Shown here piece after piece: positions 16,357 to 26,625 of a stretch of DNA of 64,000 nucleotides. Source of the DNA: Paenibacillus sp. (GTDB lineage: Bacteria; Bacillota; Bacilli; Paenibacillales; YIM-B00363); assembly GCF_031177825.1 (NCBI RefSeq), contig NZ_JAPSKE010000005.1, positions 1 through 64,000 on the forward strand, given 5' to 3'. Under the pieces are notes generated by a model. It did not search any database, had not been told where the DNA came from, and saw nothing but the letters and a program-made list of their open reading frames with translations. Made by a program: the position numbers and the translations under genes. Numbering within the stretch: the stretch's first letter is position 1; each line of letters opens with the position of its first letter.

Positions 16357-18088
16357 GGCTCCGCAGCTCCTTTCCGACTTGGGACCGATAGATTTCTTGA
16401 TAGACGCGGCAAGTCTGCATAAGCTCGTCGTGCGTGCCGACGCCGACGACCTCGCCGAGGTCCATCACGACGATCTTGTCGGCGTCCATGACCGAGCTGA
16501 TGCGCTGCGCGATCAGGAGGCACGTCATCCCCTTCGCGTACGCCTTCAGCGATTCCTTGATTCGCGATTCGGTGGCGGTGTCCACCGCGCTCGTGCAATC
16601 GTCCAAGATTAAGATGCGCGGCTTCTTCACGAGCGCCCGCGCGATCGAGACGCGCTGCTTCTGGCCGCCGGACAGATTGACGCCGCGCTGCCCGAGCCGC
16701 GAACGGTAGCCCTCCGGCAAGCGCGCGATGAACTCGTGCGCTTCCGCCATCTTCGCCGCGCGTTCGACGTCGGCCTCTAGAGCATTTTCGTCGCCCCAAC
16801 GGATGTTGTCGAGAATCGTGCCGGAAAACAACACGCTCTTCTGCGGCACGATCGCGATCCGCTCCCGCAGCGCCGCCGGATCGACGTCCTTCGCGTCCGC
16901 GCCGTCGACGAGCACGCGCCCGCCGGTCGCGTCGTAGAAGCGCGGGATGAGCCCGACCAAAGTGCTCTTCCCCGACCCGGTGGAGCCGATGATGCCGACG
17001 GTTTCCCCCGGCTCGCATGCGAAGCTGACGTTCCTCAGCACGGGAGAGCTCGGCGCCTCGCCGTAGGCGAAGTCGACGCCTTGAAATTCGATTCTCCCTT
17101 CCTTGCTCTTCGGCGCCGCGTCCGTCTTCCACGTCATGTCGTTCGTCTGCGCGAACACTTCGCCGATCCGGATCGCGGAAGCCCGAGCCCGCACGAACAT
17201 GGCGAACACCATCGACACCATCATGAGCGAAAAGAGCATCTGCGTCATATAGTTAATGAACGCGACGAGCTCGCCCACTTCGCCGCTCTGCATGGCGCCC
17301 GACTCCATCCACCGGCCGCCGATCCAAAGAATCGCGACGACGCCGAGGTTGACCGTCAGCATGATCGCCGGGTTGAAGACGGCCATCGCCCGCATCGCGC
17401 TCGTCGAGCGCTGCCGCTGCTCCTCGTTCGTCGCACCGAATTTCTCGACCTCGAAGCCGAAGCGATTGAACGCCTTGACGACCCGCACCCCGGCGAGGTA
17501 CTCGCGCACCGCCGCGTTCACGCGGTCGAGCGACTGCTGCACCTTCAAGAACCTGGAGAAGCCGACCTTCATGTTGAAAGCGACGAGCGCGGCGACGATC
17601 GGCACGACGACCGCGAAGATAGTCGACAGCTCCGGGTTGAGCCGGATCGCGAGGATGAGCGCCCCGATGCCGAGCAGCGGCGCCTTGACGAAGATGCGCA
17701 TCAAGCCGCCGACGAAGTTCTGGACGAGCGTGATGTCGTTCGTCATGCGGGTAATGAGCGACGCGCGCTCGAACTTGTCGATGTTCGCGAACGACAGCGA
17801 TTGAATTTTCCGAAACAAATCGCTCCGCAGCTCCATGCCGAACTTCTGCGACACGTGCACGGCGAGCACGTTCCGAAGGCTGGCCGCGATCGCGCCGCCC
17901 GCCGTGATGAGCAGCATCAGCCCGCCGATGCGGAGCACGTAGTCCATATCCCCGTTCGCGATGCCGCGGTCGATGATGTCGGCCAGCAGCGTCGGCATCA
18001 TGAGGTCCGCCGCCGCCTCGAGCGTCAGGAAGAAGATCGCCAGAAGAAAGCCCTTCCAATATTTTTTAATATATTTTCCGCTTGGCAT
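16349..18088 (-). CDS. ABC exporter subunit with degenerate Walker B (heterodimer half 1)
   Basis: 579 aa half-transporter with six membrane helices (about 1-300) and an ATPase domain. It carries Walker A GSTGSGKS, signature LSGGQ and Walker B ILDDCTSAVD, where Asp replaces the catalytic Glu. This is the TM287/BmrC type of degenerate half, expected to pair with the downstream subunit. It begins 3 bp after the MarR gene ends, with GGGGAGGCG upstream of its ATG. The three genes form one operon. Confidence 0.9.
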   Translation of the reverse strand: MPSGKYIKKYWKGFLLAIFFLTLEAAADLMMPTLLADIIDRGIANGDMDYVLRIGGLMLLITAGGAIAASLRNVLAVHVSQKFGMELRSDLFRKIQSLSFANIDKFERASLITRMTNDITLVQNFVGGLMRIFVKAPLLGIGALILAIRLNPELSTIFAVVVPIVAALVAFNMKVGFSRFLKVQQSLDRVNAAVREYLAGVRVVKAFNRFGFEVEKFGATNEEQRQRSTSAMRAMAVFNPAIMLTVNLGVVAILWIGGRWMESGAMQSGEVGELVAFINYMTQMLFSLMMVSMVFAMFVRARASAIRIGEVFAQTNDMTWKTDAAPKSKEGRIEFQGVDFAYGEAPSSPVLRNVSFACEPGETVGIIGSTGSGKSTLVGLIPRFYDATGGRVLVDGADAKDVDPAALRERIAIVPQKSVLFSGTILDNIRWGDENALEADVERAAKMAEAHEFIARLPEGYRSRLGQRGVNLSGGQKQRVSIARALVKKPRILILDDCTSAVDTATESRIKESLKAYAKGMTCLLIAQRISSVMDADKIVVMDLGEVVGVGTHDELMQTCRVYQEIYRSQVGKELRSHV

Positions 18089-18091
18089 CCG

Positions 18092-18529
18092 CTACGCCTC
18101 CCCAGATCCCCGCAATTGGTCGGACAGCTTCTTCATGATGCGCACGAGCTCCTCGCGATCCGCTTCGTCGAGCCTCTCGAACGGCCCCGCGAGCGACGCT
18201 CTCCAAGCGTCCTCCGTCCGGCGGATCGTCTCCAGCCCCGCCTCCGTCAAGGCGATGTTCTTCACGCGGGCGTCCGTCGCGTCCTGCTCGCGCGTGACGA
18301 TGCCGGACCGCTCCAAGCGGTCGAGCATCTGCGACATCGTGCTGGCCCGCACGTCGAGATGCTCCGCCAGCTGTCCGATCGTCGCGGCGCCCCGCCGCTG
18401 CAGCTGTCTCAGCAGCAGCCACTGCACCTTCGTAAGCGGCTGCTGCCGCTGCGCGTCCCACGTCGACGAGCGCAGATGCCGATTCACGGCTTGTAGCGAC
18501 GCCAAAAATTGTTCCAGGTTCGCATCCAT
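18092..18529 (-). CDS. MarR-family regulator of the ABC exporter operon
   Basis: 145 aa from the ATG at 18529 (AAAGGGGG upstream). The winged HTH is at about 40-105 (TIGQLAEHLDVRASTMSQMLDRLERSGIVTRE, then the wing around DATDARVKNIALTEAG). It is the first gene of the operon with the two exporter halves and is likely an autorepressor that also limits the exporter, released by a toxic ligand. Confidence 0.9.
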   Translation of the reverse strand: MDANLEQFLASLQAVNRHLRSSTWDAQRQQPLTKVQWLLLRQLQRRGAATIGQLAEHLDVRASTMSQMLDRLERSGIVTREQDATDARVKNIALTEAGLETIRRTEDAWRASLAGPFERLDEADREELVRIMKKLSDQLRGSGEA

Positions 18530-18559
18530 CGTGCCGCCCCCTTTTCCACATAATTGCAT

Positions 18560-18589
18560 TATATAGCTAACCTAAATAAAATGCATCAA
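18560..18589 (-). promoter_or_regulatory. Promoter of the MarR/ABC operon
   Basis: The minus strand shows TTGATG (18584-18589), an 18-nt spacer and TATATA (18560-18565). The spacer contains TAGGTTAGCTA, an imperfect dyad that may be the MarR site. Confidence 0.55.
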
Positions 18590-18670
18590 TAATCGTCCCC
18601 TTTTTCCCCGGCCCGTATGGTAGGATAGAAATAAATTTATGGCGTTAAGCTTTGAAACTCAGGAGCGTGC

Positions 18671-20251
<1,581 letters not shown>

Positions 20252-20360
20252 GGCAGGGGCAAGGGGGTTTCCTGGGCAATGCGGCAACGCTCCGTCCGCC
20301 CCCTCGACAGCCAACCGCGACCGCGCCTCCAAACGGCTCAAATGTTGACATGTTCGCCGG

Positions 20361-20389
20361 AAAATAAAGAGGGACGCCGTTAGGCGTCC
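20361..20389 (-). terminator. Terminator of the ROK kinase gene
   Basis: Stem GGACGCC (20372-20378) and GGCGTCC (20383-20389) with a 4-nt loop. On the minus strand it is followed by CTCTTTATTTT. It lies 38 bp past the ROK gene stop. Confidence 0.7.
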
Positions 20390-20426
20390 ACGATCCAATC
20401 GATTCATTCATCTGTAACTCTAAGCA

Positions 20427-21389
20427 CTAGCGGGCCGCCGCGTCTCTCCCGTAGAGCGCGCTGCCGATAATGCCGGCTTCGTCGCCGAGCGCCGCCGGCA
20501 CGACCGAGATTCGCTCCCAATAGTCGGCGATCAACAGCCGCTGCATCGACTCGCGAACGGGCGCGAGCAGCCGCTCGCCGGCCGCCGCCGCGCCGCCCCC
20601 GACGAGAACGACGTCCGGGCTGTACATCGTCACCGCGTACGCCAGCCCGCGACCGAGCTGCTCGCCCGTCCGCCGCAGCACCTCGATCGCGACCGCGTCG
20701 CCCTCGTCGTACGCCCGGGATACGTCCCGCGCCGTCAAGCCGGGCAAGCCTTCGCCGGGAAACCAGTCCCGCAGCACCGAGGCTCGACCGTCCCGCTCGA
20801 CAAGGTCCCGCGCTTGGCGGGCGATACCGGTCGCCGACGCGACCGTCTCGAGGCAGCCGGTCAAGCCGCACCCGCACCGGTACGGAATGCTCTCGAGCGG
20901 AATGTGCCCGAGCTCCCCCGCCATGCTGCCGCCGCCGTAAAACAGACGCCCGTCCGACACGAGCGCCGCGGCGAGCCCCGTCCCGACGGTTACGCCCAGC
21001 ACGTGCCGAACGCCGCGGCCCGCGCCGAGCAGCGCTTCGCCGTACACGTACAGCCGGACGTCGTTGTCGATCGCGACCGGAACGCCGAGCCGCTCCCGCA
21101 TCCGAGCGACGACCGGCACGTCGCGCCATTGCAAGTTCGTGCTGTTGAGCGCGACGCCGGCCTCCTGGTCGATAAAGCCGGGCACGCCCATGCCGACCGT
21201 AATCGCGTCCTCGGGCACGCCGCATCGACGAAGCAAGCCGCGCACCGTCGCCTCGATCCGATCGAACAGCGAGTCGGGCCCTTCCCCCGCCAGCGTAGGG
21301 ATGCTCTCTTTCGCCGCGACGCGCTCCCCGTCGAGCAAGCCGATCGCCGTATTCGTTCCTCCGATATCCACTCCGACGCAATAAGACAT
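20427..21389 (-). CDS. ROK-family glucokinase
   Basis: 320 aa sugar kinase. The ATP-binding motif is VGVDIGGTNTAIGLL. Substrate motifs are INDNDV-like (AIDNDVRLYV) and GELGHIPLE. The ROK zinc site is CGCGLTGCLE. This best fits ATP-dependent glucokinase, though other hexoses are possible. The ATG is preceded by AGAGGAGG. Monocistronic with its own terminator; a TATAAT-like box lies at 21427-21432 upstream. Confidence 0.88.
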   Translation of the reverse strand: MSYCVGVDIGGTNTAIGLLDGERVAAKESIPTLAGEGPDSLFDRIEATVRGLLRRCGVPEDAITVGMGVPGFIDQEAGVALNSTNLQWRDVPVVARMRERLGVPVAIDNDVRLYVYGEALLGAGRGVRHVLGVTVGTGLAAALVSDGRLFYGGGSMAGELGHIPLESIPYRCGCGLTGCLETVASATGIARQARDLVERDGRASVLRDWFPGEGLPGLTARDVSRAYDEGDAVAIEVLRRTGEQLGRGLAYAVTMYSPDVVLVGGGAAAAGERLLAPVRESMQRLLIADYWERISVVPAALGDEAGIIGSALYGRDAAAR

Positions 21390-21544
21390 GCCTGCGTCCT
21401 CCTCTGCCTAGTAAAGTCTTCCTTCTATTATAGTTTCTCGCTCGGAAAATATCTCCACTTTTCCGCTCGAACCCCGTATGTTTCGCTTCTCTCTCGTCCA
21501 TCCTAGTAATAGCGTAAATTACGAGAGTATCGGAGGAATGTACC

Positions 21545-22117
21545 GTGAGTTTCGAGTTGGCGTTATTGGCGTTCGTCATCGTCGCTTTCGGATTTCTATG
21601 GCTGAGAACCAAGAAGCAGCTCCAGTCCACCCGGGAAGGCAGCGCCCTGTTGACGGACATCGCGGCGGAGCAGCGAGAGACGCTTCGGCATGGCTTATAT
21701 CAACGATTCAAGAGAAGCGACGATTCGGCAAAGGAAGATCCGTTCGACTTCGAATACTTCGTCGCCGATCTGTTGACGGTCGTCAACGAAAGCGACGTGT
21801 ACGTGACGAAGTCGACCGGCGACTTCGGCGTCGACATCGAGGAGCGGCGGGACGACGGGTTGTTCCTATACCAGGTCAAGTGTTACGAGAAGCCCGTCGG
21901 CTTCGAGCCGATCGCCATTCTTCATTCGCGGATCGTCAAGGACGGGGCGGACGGGGGCTGCGTCGTCACGACGAGCTCGTTCACCGAAGCCGCCAAGGAC
22001 TACGCAAAGGCGGTCGACATCGAGCTGATCGACGGCGAAGAGCTGCTGGACATGTGGGAGGAAGCGTTGGCGTATAAGAAGGAGACGGCGCGCGAACTCA
22101 TCCCGGACGTGGTGTGA
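21545..22117 (+). CDS. Membrane-anchored Mrr-like restriction endonuclease-fold protein
   Basis: 190 aa. The first 20 residues form one membrane helix (ALLAFVIVAFGFLWL) followed by a basic stretch. Residues about 65-175 match the Mrr_cat nuclease fold: DFEYFVADLL, GDFGVDI (catalytic Asp) and YQVKCY (the QxK motif), then VVTTSSFTEAAKDYA and IDGEELLDMW. The start is GTG with GGAGG 8 nt upstream. Mrr proteins cut modified DNA, but a membrane-tethered stand-alone copy without a methylase may act elsewhere. It converges with the ger operon, 7 bp apart. Confidence 0.8.
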   Translation: MSFELALLAFVIVAFGFLWLRTKKQLQSTREGSALLTDIAAEQRETLRHGLYQRFKRSDDSAKEDPFDFEYFVADLLTVVNESDVYVTKSTGDFGVDIEERRDDGLFLYQVKCYEKPVGFEPIAILHSRIVKDGADGGCVVTTSSFTEAAKDYAKAVDIELIDGEELLDMWEEALAYKKETARELIPDVV

Positions 22118-22124
22118 GCGTACG

Positions 22125-23222
22125 TCAGCCTTTCCTTCGCTCGAATGCCAACCCGACCAGCAGCAGCCCGGGCAGAAGGATGCAAAACGCGACGTCGAAA
22201 AAGGGATAATATCGTTTGATAATCTGGTTGTAAACGGCAATATTCGGCGTCCCGACTACGGTCAGGACCAGCATGATCATGCCGAGCGGAACGGTCAGCA
22301 TGCGGCTCTCTCGAAGCTTGAACAGGTGCGCGATCCCTGCGGTGACGGCATAAAACAACAGCAAAGTCTTGTAGAACACCGTAATCATCCACAGGAAAGC
22401 GATGATCGCCTCCATGCGTTCCAGGAAGTTGCCGATCGTTAGTTTTTGCGCCAGTACGAAGGTCGGATAATACTTGGTCTCCATCAAATTCGGTCCCAGC
22501 ACGAGAACGCATAGCGAAACGGAAGTAAATAAAAAAACTCCCCCGATCAGGAAAGAGGTTATGATCGGTTTCGTCAGCTTTCGGTCGCCGGACACATGAG
22601 GCGCAAGGGAGAGCAGTACGACCATCTCCGCGAACGAAACCGTAGTCGCCTGGAAAGCAGCTTCGAACACCGGTATGAATCCATTCGCGGCGATCGGCTG
22701 CAGGTTGGGAAACTCGGCTTGCGGAAGCAATAATACGACAAGAAATAAAAACAAAGCCACGAACGCAGGGAACAGAAGTTCGCTCATTCGGGAGAAGGCT
22801 TCGATGCCGTAACGATACGCGAGAATAACCACAAGCAAGAAGATGAGAATGATCGCATTGATCGGCGTCTCCGGCATCAGCTGCGTCGTCATGAACTGGC
22901 TCATCTCGCTCAACAGCGTTAGCGAGCACATAAAGAAATTAAACAGAAACAACAGTCCGACGAGGCTTCCGAGCCAGCCGCCCAACGTTTTCCGGGAAGC
23001 CTCGATCAGGCTGTCGGCCCTTCGCAGCTTATTGGCGGCGGCGGCGAACAAGCCCCCCAGCGCCAGTCCCGCACCGGTTGCGATCAGCATGGACAGCCAG
23101 GCGTCTTGTTTGGCGTAGGAGGCCATGATCATCGGCATGATCAAGATGGAATCGCCGATCACGCCGAGAATGATCAAGATTTGAAATTGCCGAACGGTTA
23201 TTTTCTCGTCCGCGGATTTCAT
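22125..23222 (-). CDS. Spore germination protein, GerB family (endospore permease)
   Basis: 365 aa with about ten hydrophobic helices and similarity to the amino-acid permease fold of GerAB/GerKB. It forms the B subunit of a germinant receptor in the spore inner membrane. The start at ATG 23222 is preferred over GTG 23231 because AAAGGAG lies 8 nt before the ATG and overlaps the GTG. It is the last gene of the operon gerA, gerC, small gene, gerB. Confidence 0.92.
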   Translation of the reverse strand: MKSADEKITVRQFQILIILGVIGDSILIMPMIMASYAKQDAWLSMLIATGAGLALGGLFAAAANKLRRADSLIEASRKTLGGWLGSLVGLLFLFNFFMCSLTLLSEMSQFMTTQLMPETPINAIILIFLLVVILAYRYGIEAFSRMSELLFPAFVALFLFLVVLLLPQAEFPNLQPIAANGFIPVFEAAFQATTVSFAEMVVLLSLAPHVSGDRKLTKPIITSFLIGGVFLFTSVSLCVLVLGPNLMETKYYPTFVLAQKLTIGNFLERMEAIIAFLWMITVFYKTLLLFYAVTAGIAHLFKLRESRMLTVPLGMIMLVLTVVGTPNIAVYNQIIKRYYPFFDVAFCILLPGLLLVGLAFERRKG

Positions 23223-23253
23223 TCGGGCCACTCCTTTTTCTGCCTCGAAACGT

Positions 23254-23463
23254 CTACCTCAGCCAGCCGAACATCCACGGAATGATCTCGAACGGATTGG
23301 GTAAGCGGACTTCAAGCGTCAGCGCGGCATATAAGGCTGTCCCGGCGCCGAGGAATGCGAGTAACCAGATCAATTCCCGAATCCGCTTTCTCCGAATCAG
23401 TCCCGGAGCCTCCAGCCAAAAGACGCCCGCCGCCAGCGCCAGCACGCCGATTACGGATGCCAC
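23254..23463 (-). CDS. Small two-helix membrane protein of the ger operon
   Basis: 69 aa: two hydrophobic segments (VIGVLALAAGVFWL and LIWLLAFLGAGTALYAAL) joined by a basic loop (RRKRIR), ending in FEIIPWMFGWLR. GTG start with GGAGAGG upstream. It sits between gerC and gerB with gaps of about 25-30 bp, so it is co-transcribed. It may be an accessory receptor subunit of the kind found in some ger operons, but no family was firmly recognised. Confidence 0.7.
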   Translation of the reverse strand: MASVIGVLALAAGVFWLEAPGLIRRKRIRELIWLLAFLGAGTALYAALTLEVRLPNPFEIIPWMFGWLR

Positions 23464-23487
23464 CTAGGATCCTCTCCATTCCTACTG

Positions 23488-24675
23488 TCATTGATCCAAC
23501 GTGGAATTGCCCGTCGTACCTGTCCTGCGAATGTACAGCCGAATCTCGTATCGAACATCGACAACAGGAAAGTATTCCTCGTTCCATCCTTTTTTCGCGC
23601 GCTTCCAGAAGGCGGGATGCTCCTTTGCAATCTGGTCGCCGAATCCGAGCACGTCCGACTTCAGCTCTTTCGCACGTTTGACGGCCGCTTCGGCATTGGA
23701 TTGCATGACTCTCGCCGCTCTCGCTTCCAGCTTGCGAATCGTCTCGGGATCCGCGACGTCGACGTCCTGACATTGGTTGTCTACGATCGCGGCCTCCGTC
23801 CGCAGCGTTACGGTCATTACCGGAAGACCGTTTTTGATTTCGGACTTCATCTTCGACTTCGAGTTCAAAACTTCGATGCCGATATACCGATTATCGCCGC
23901 AAGCCAATTCAATGGACGTGCTGTCCAATCGGTCCGTGATGTCTGTATACCCCTTGCTCTCCTCTTCGTTCAGCCAACCGACCAACCGATCCTCTCTGAA
24001 GACCGCTATCCCTCTATAACGGTATCTGCTCGGAGTTCGGAACGATTCCACGTTTTTCGGCGAATCGCCCGACTCCGATTCGCCGATCAGCTGAATGCCG
24101 GTTAACGCCAGTTCATGCCCGTCCCCGGACAACCGGTCCAGCACCTCGTCCATCGTAATGGATACGCTGGGCGCCCAAGCTTTCTCGGACGTCCGCAGCG
24201 ACTGAAGCATACTGTTGGTAGGGAGCTCCTCGACCGGCGTGTACAGCTTCAACACGTTTCCCGCTTTCGTGCCTCTGGCAACGACTAAATTAAAGTCCAT
24301 CCGCAGTTCGTTGTCCCGGAGTACGTTGTCGATAAAGGAGCTCAATCCTTCCTTCGCGACCGATTCGCCGACCACGTACAACTGAAGATGGCCGAAATAC
24401 ATTTTCCGCGGTGCTTCCGTCGTAACCGACCGGGCCGCTTCGAAGATCGTCTTGCCTCGTCCTTGATAGAGCGTGCCGGGGGACCGCCGTCCGGTTTGTT
24501 TTTGCGACGAAATCTCGCTCGGATTGACGACTTGGAAGGAGACCAAATATTCGCCGTCCTCCCGGTCAAGGCCGACGCCGAGCACGATTAGAATATCGTT
24601 GAGCTCCCGCCTGCTCCAGCACCCGGAGAGTAGAAGCAAGCATAAAGCGATCATCGCGATTCGATATAGCTTCAT
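23488..24675 (-). CDS. Ger(x)C-family spore germination lipoprotein
   Basis: 395 aa. Lipoprotein signal peptide with lipobox LLSGCW (Cys about 19), followed by NDILIVLGVGLDREDGEYLV, typical of the GerAC N-terminal domain. The C-terminal domain contains KSDVLGFGDQIAKEHP and DVRYEIRLYIRRTG. C subunit of a nutrient germinant receptor, anchored on the outer face of the spore inner membrane. It starts 13 bp after gerA with AAGGAGG. Confidence 0.94.
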   Translation of the reverse strand: MKLYRIAMIALCLLLLSGCWSRRELNDILIVLGVGLDREDGEYLVSFQVVNPSEISSQKQTGRRSPGTLYQGRGKTIFEAARSVTTEAPRKMYFGHLQLYVVGESVAKEGLSSFIDNVLRDNELRMDFNLVVARGTKAGNVLKLYTPVEELPTNSMLQSLRTSEKAWAPSVSITMDEVLDRLSGDGHELALTGIQLIGESESGDSPKNVESFRTPSRYRYRGIAVFREDRLVGWLNEEESKGYTDITDRLDSTSIELACGDNRYIGIEVLNSKSKMKSEIKNGLPVMTVTLRTEAAIVDNQCQDVDVADPETIRKLEARAARVMQSNAEAAVKRAKELKSDVLGFGDQIAKEHPAFWKRAKKGWNEEYFPVVDVRYEIRLYIRRTGTTGNSTLDQ

Positions 24676-24688
24676 GGCCGTTCCCTCC

Positions 24689-26251
24689 TTAGCGCCGGAT
24701 GCGCAACCGCACGCTTCCGCCGCCCTGCGACAACCCGGGGCGCTTAAACCTCAACCATCTCGGCATGCGGATGAGCGTATCCTCCATCTCACTCGCGCGG
24801 AAAGGCGACAACGGAGACATATACGGCTCTCCGAACGAGCGGAGGGCGCACAGATGCAGCAGAAGCGCGAACATCCCCATGGCGATGCCGAACAGACCGA
24901 AGCTTGCGGCCGCGCCCATGAATGCGAAACGCAAAATTCGAATTGGAATCGAGGCGCTATAGGAGGGAATCGTGAACGTTGAAATCGCTGTTACGGACAC
25001 GACGATTACCATCGCGGCGGAGACGATCCCGGCTTCCACGGCCGCTTGGCCGATGACTAGCGTTCCGACGACGGATACCGCCTGTCCGATCGCCTTCGGC
25101 ATTCGAAGTCCCGCTTCTCGCAATATTTCGAATGTGACCTCCATCACAAGCGCTTCTACGAATGCCGGGAACGGCACGCCTTCGCGCTGCGCGGCAAGAC
25201 TGAACAAGAGCGTGGCCGGCAGCATATCCCGATGGAATGTCGTAATGGCAATGTATAGCGACGGGAGCAACAGCGAAATAAACAAGCTTCCGAATCGTAG
25301 AATGCGAAGCAGACTCGCGTAGAACGCACGTTGGTAGTAGTCCTCTGTCGATTGAAGGAAGGTCGTAAACTGGGCCGGAACCAACAACACGCTCGGGGTC
25401 CCGTCCACCAGGATCGCGACCTTCCCCTCGAGCAGCTGGGACGCCACGCCGTCCGGCTTCTCGGTATTGTAGATCGTCGGAAACAGCGAATAGCGTCCGT
25501 CCTCGATCAGCTCCTCGATGTAGCCGCTGTCCAACACGCTATCGATGTCGATGGATCGAAGCCGCTTGCGCGTCTCGGCGACGACGGAAGGCTTGGCGAT
25601 GCCGTCGAGATAAACAAGGGTGACGTCCGTTCGAGTCCTGCGTCCGATCGCCGTCGTCTCCAGACGCATGCGAGGATCCTTGATTCTCCTGCGGATCAGA
25701 GAAGTATTCGTACGAAGCGTCTCCGTAAAGCTCTCCCTCGGTCCCCGGACGGAGGTTTGGTTCGACGATTCCGTGATGTCGCGGCCCTTCCACTGCCGGA
25801 TATCCGCACGGTAAGCGCAATCCATGCCGTCGATGAAAATAATGGCTTCTCCGGACAGCAAATGCCGGTACACACTTCCCATATCGGTCGCGGAACGGAT
25901 CGATCCGATGCCGACGAGAAGCTCTCTCGCCAGCCTGGCCATATCGATCTTTCGCTCCTCCGCCTCTTCATGCCGAAACACGTCGTATAGGGAGCGGTTC
26001 AGCATATCGAAGATGTAGGAATTCACGACGTCGGCGTCCGACAACCCGTCGATGTAGACGACCGCAGCCGCCGCTTCTTCGGACTGCTCGTACCGAACCG
26101 GTCGAATCACGACGTCGTCGCTCGCGCCCAGGTCTCGTACCGCCCGCTCTATGTTGCGTTCAACCTTCGGGTCGACGGGCGTCGCTTGGTACTCCCGCCA
26201 CAGCCGATCCACGTCAGGGGGATGGGAACTTTCGGACGTCTTTCGCTTCAT
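24689..26251 (-). CDS. Spore germination protein, GerA family
   Basis: 520 aa, normal length for GerAA-type subunits. A soluble N-terminal domain (about 1-290) contains VYIDGLSDADVVNSYIFDML and GTPSVLLVPAQF. The C-terminal membrane domain has about five helices with LPSLYIAITTFHRDMLPA and the conserved FPAFVEALVMEVTFEILREAG. First gene of the operon. The ribosome binding site is weak (AGAAAGTAG). A forespore-specific promoter is expected but could not be assigned with confidence. Confidence 0.94.
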   Translation of the reverse strand: MKRKTSESSHPPDVDRLWREYQATPVDPKVERNIERAVRDLGASDDVVIRPVRYEQSEEAAAAVVYIDGLSDADVVNSYIFDMLNRSLYDVFRHEEAEERKIDMARLARELLVGIGSIRSATDMGSVYRHLLSGEAIIFIDGMDCAYRADIRQWKGRDITESSNQTSVRGPRESFTETLRTNTSLIRRRIKDPRMRLETTAIGRRTRTDVTLVYLDGIAKPSVVAETRKRLRSIDIDSVLDSGYIEELIEDGRYSLFPTIYNTEKPDGVASQLLEGKVAILVDGTPSVLLVPAQFTTFLQSTEDYYQRAFYASLLRILRFGSLFISLLLPSLYIAITTFHRDMLPATLLFSLAAQREGVPFPAFVEALVMEVTFEILREAGLRMPKAIGQAVSVVGTLVIGQAAVEAGIVSAAMVIVVSVTAISTFTIPSYSASIPIRILRFAFMGAAASFGLFGIAMGMFALLLHLCALRSFGEPYMSPLSPFRASEMEDTLIRMPRWLRFKRPGLSQGGGSVRLRIRR

Positions 26252-26411
26252 ACGCTACGCTACTTTCTGGATGGAATGTCACTCCACATTATTTCCATCC
26301 GTGAATGGCGATAAACGCGATACGCCCGGAAGAAGCCCTCGCCAGGTGCGGCGCCATAAAAAAGACCTGGAAGGCGTCACCGACCCTCCGGCCTCGATAT
26401 CCGTCCCATTC

Positions 26412-26625
26412 TCAATCCCGATACAGCCCGCCGCGCTCCCGTTCCTTCATCCACACCCGCATGAAGCCGGGCTCGCGATTATCCCAAGCGTAATACGGCA
26501 CCAGCGTATACCGCGCCCCGCCGCAACGGAATCCGCACCATCGCGGTGCAATTCGCACGTCCTCGTCCAACGGAAAAGAGGCCTGCCCCCGGGTAGTCAA
26601 GCTTCCCAGGACAAACCCCTGTGCC
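26412..26625 (-). pseudogene. C-terminal remnant of a GH127 beta-L-arabinofuranosidase
   Basis: The minus-strand reading frame gives ARYTLVPYYAWDNREPG followed by FMRVWM. This is the signature C-terminal block (PYYAWxNRxPGxMRVW) of GH127/DUF1680 enzymes. Only about 60 codons are left of a roughly 640-aa protein, and no start or catalytic region is present. It begins right at the uvrA-like stop codon. The rest of the gap, 26252-26411, shows nothing. Confidence 0.7.

Noticed and set aside
26252..26300. Possible forespore sigma-G promoter ahead of gerA (GGATG and CATTCCA, 17 bp apart on the minus strand)
   Set aside because: The -35-like part does not match the sigma-G consensus well enough, and the GC-rich background makes chance matches likely.
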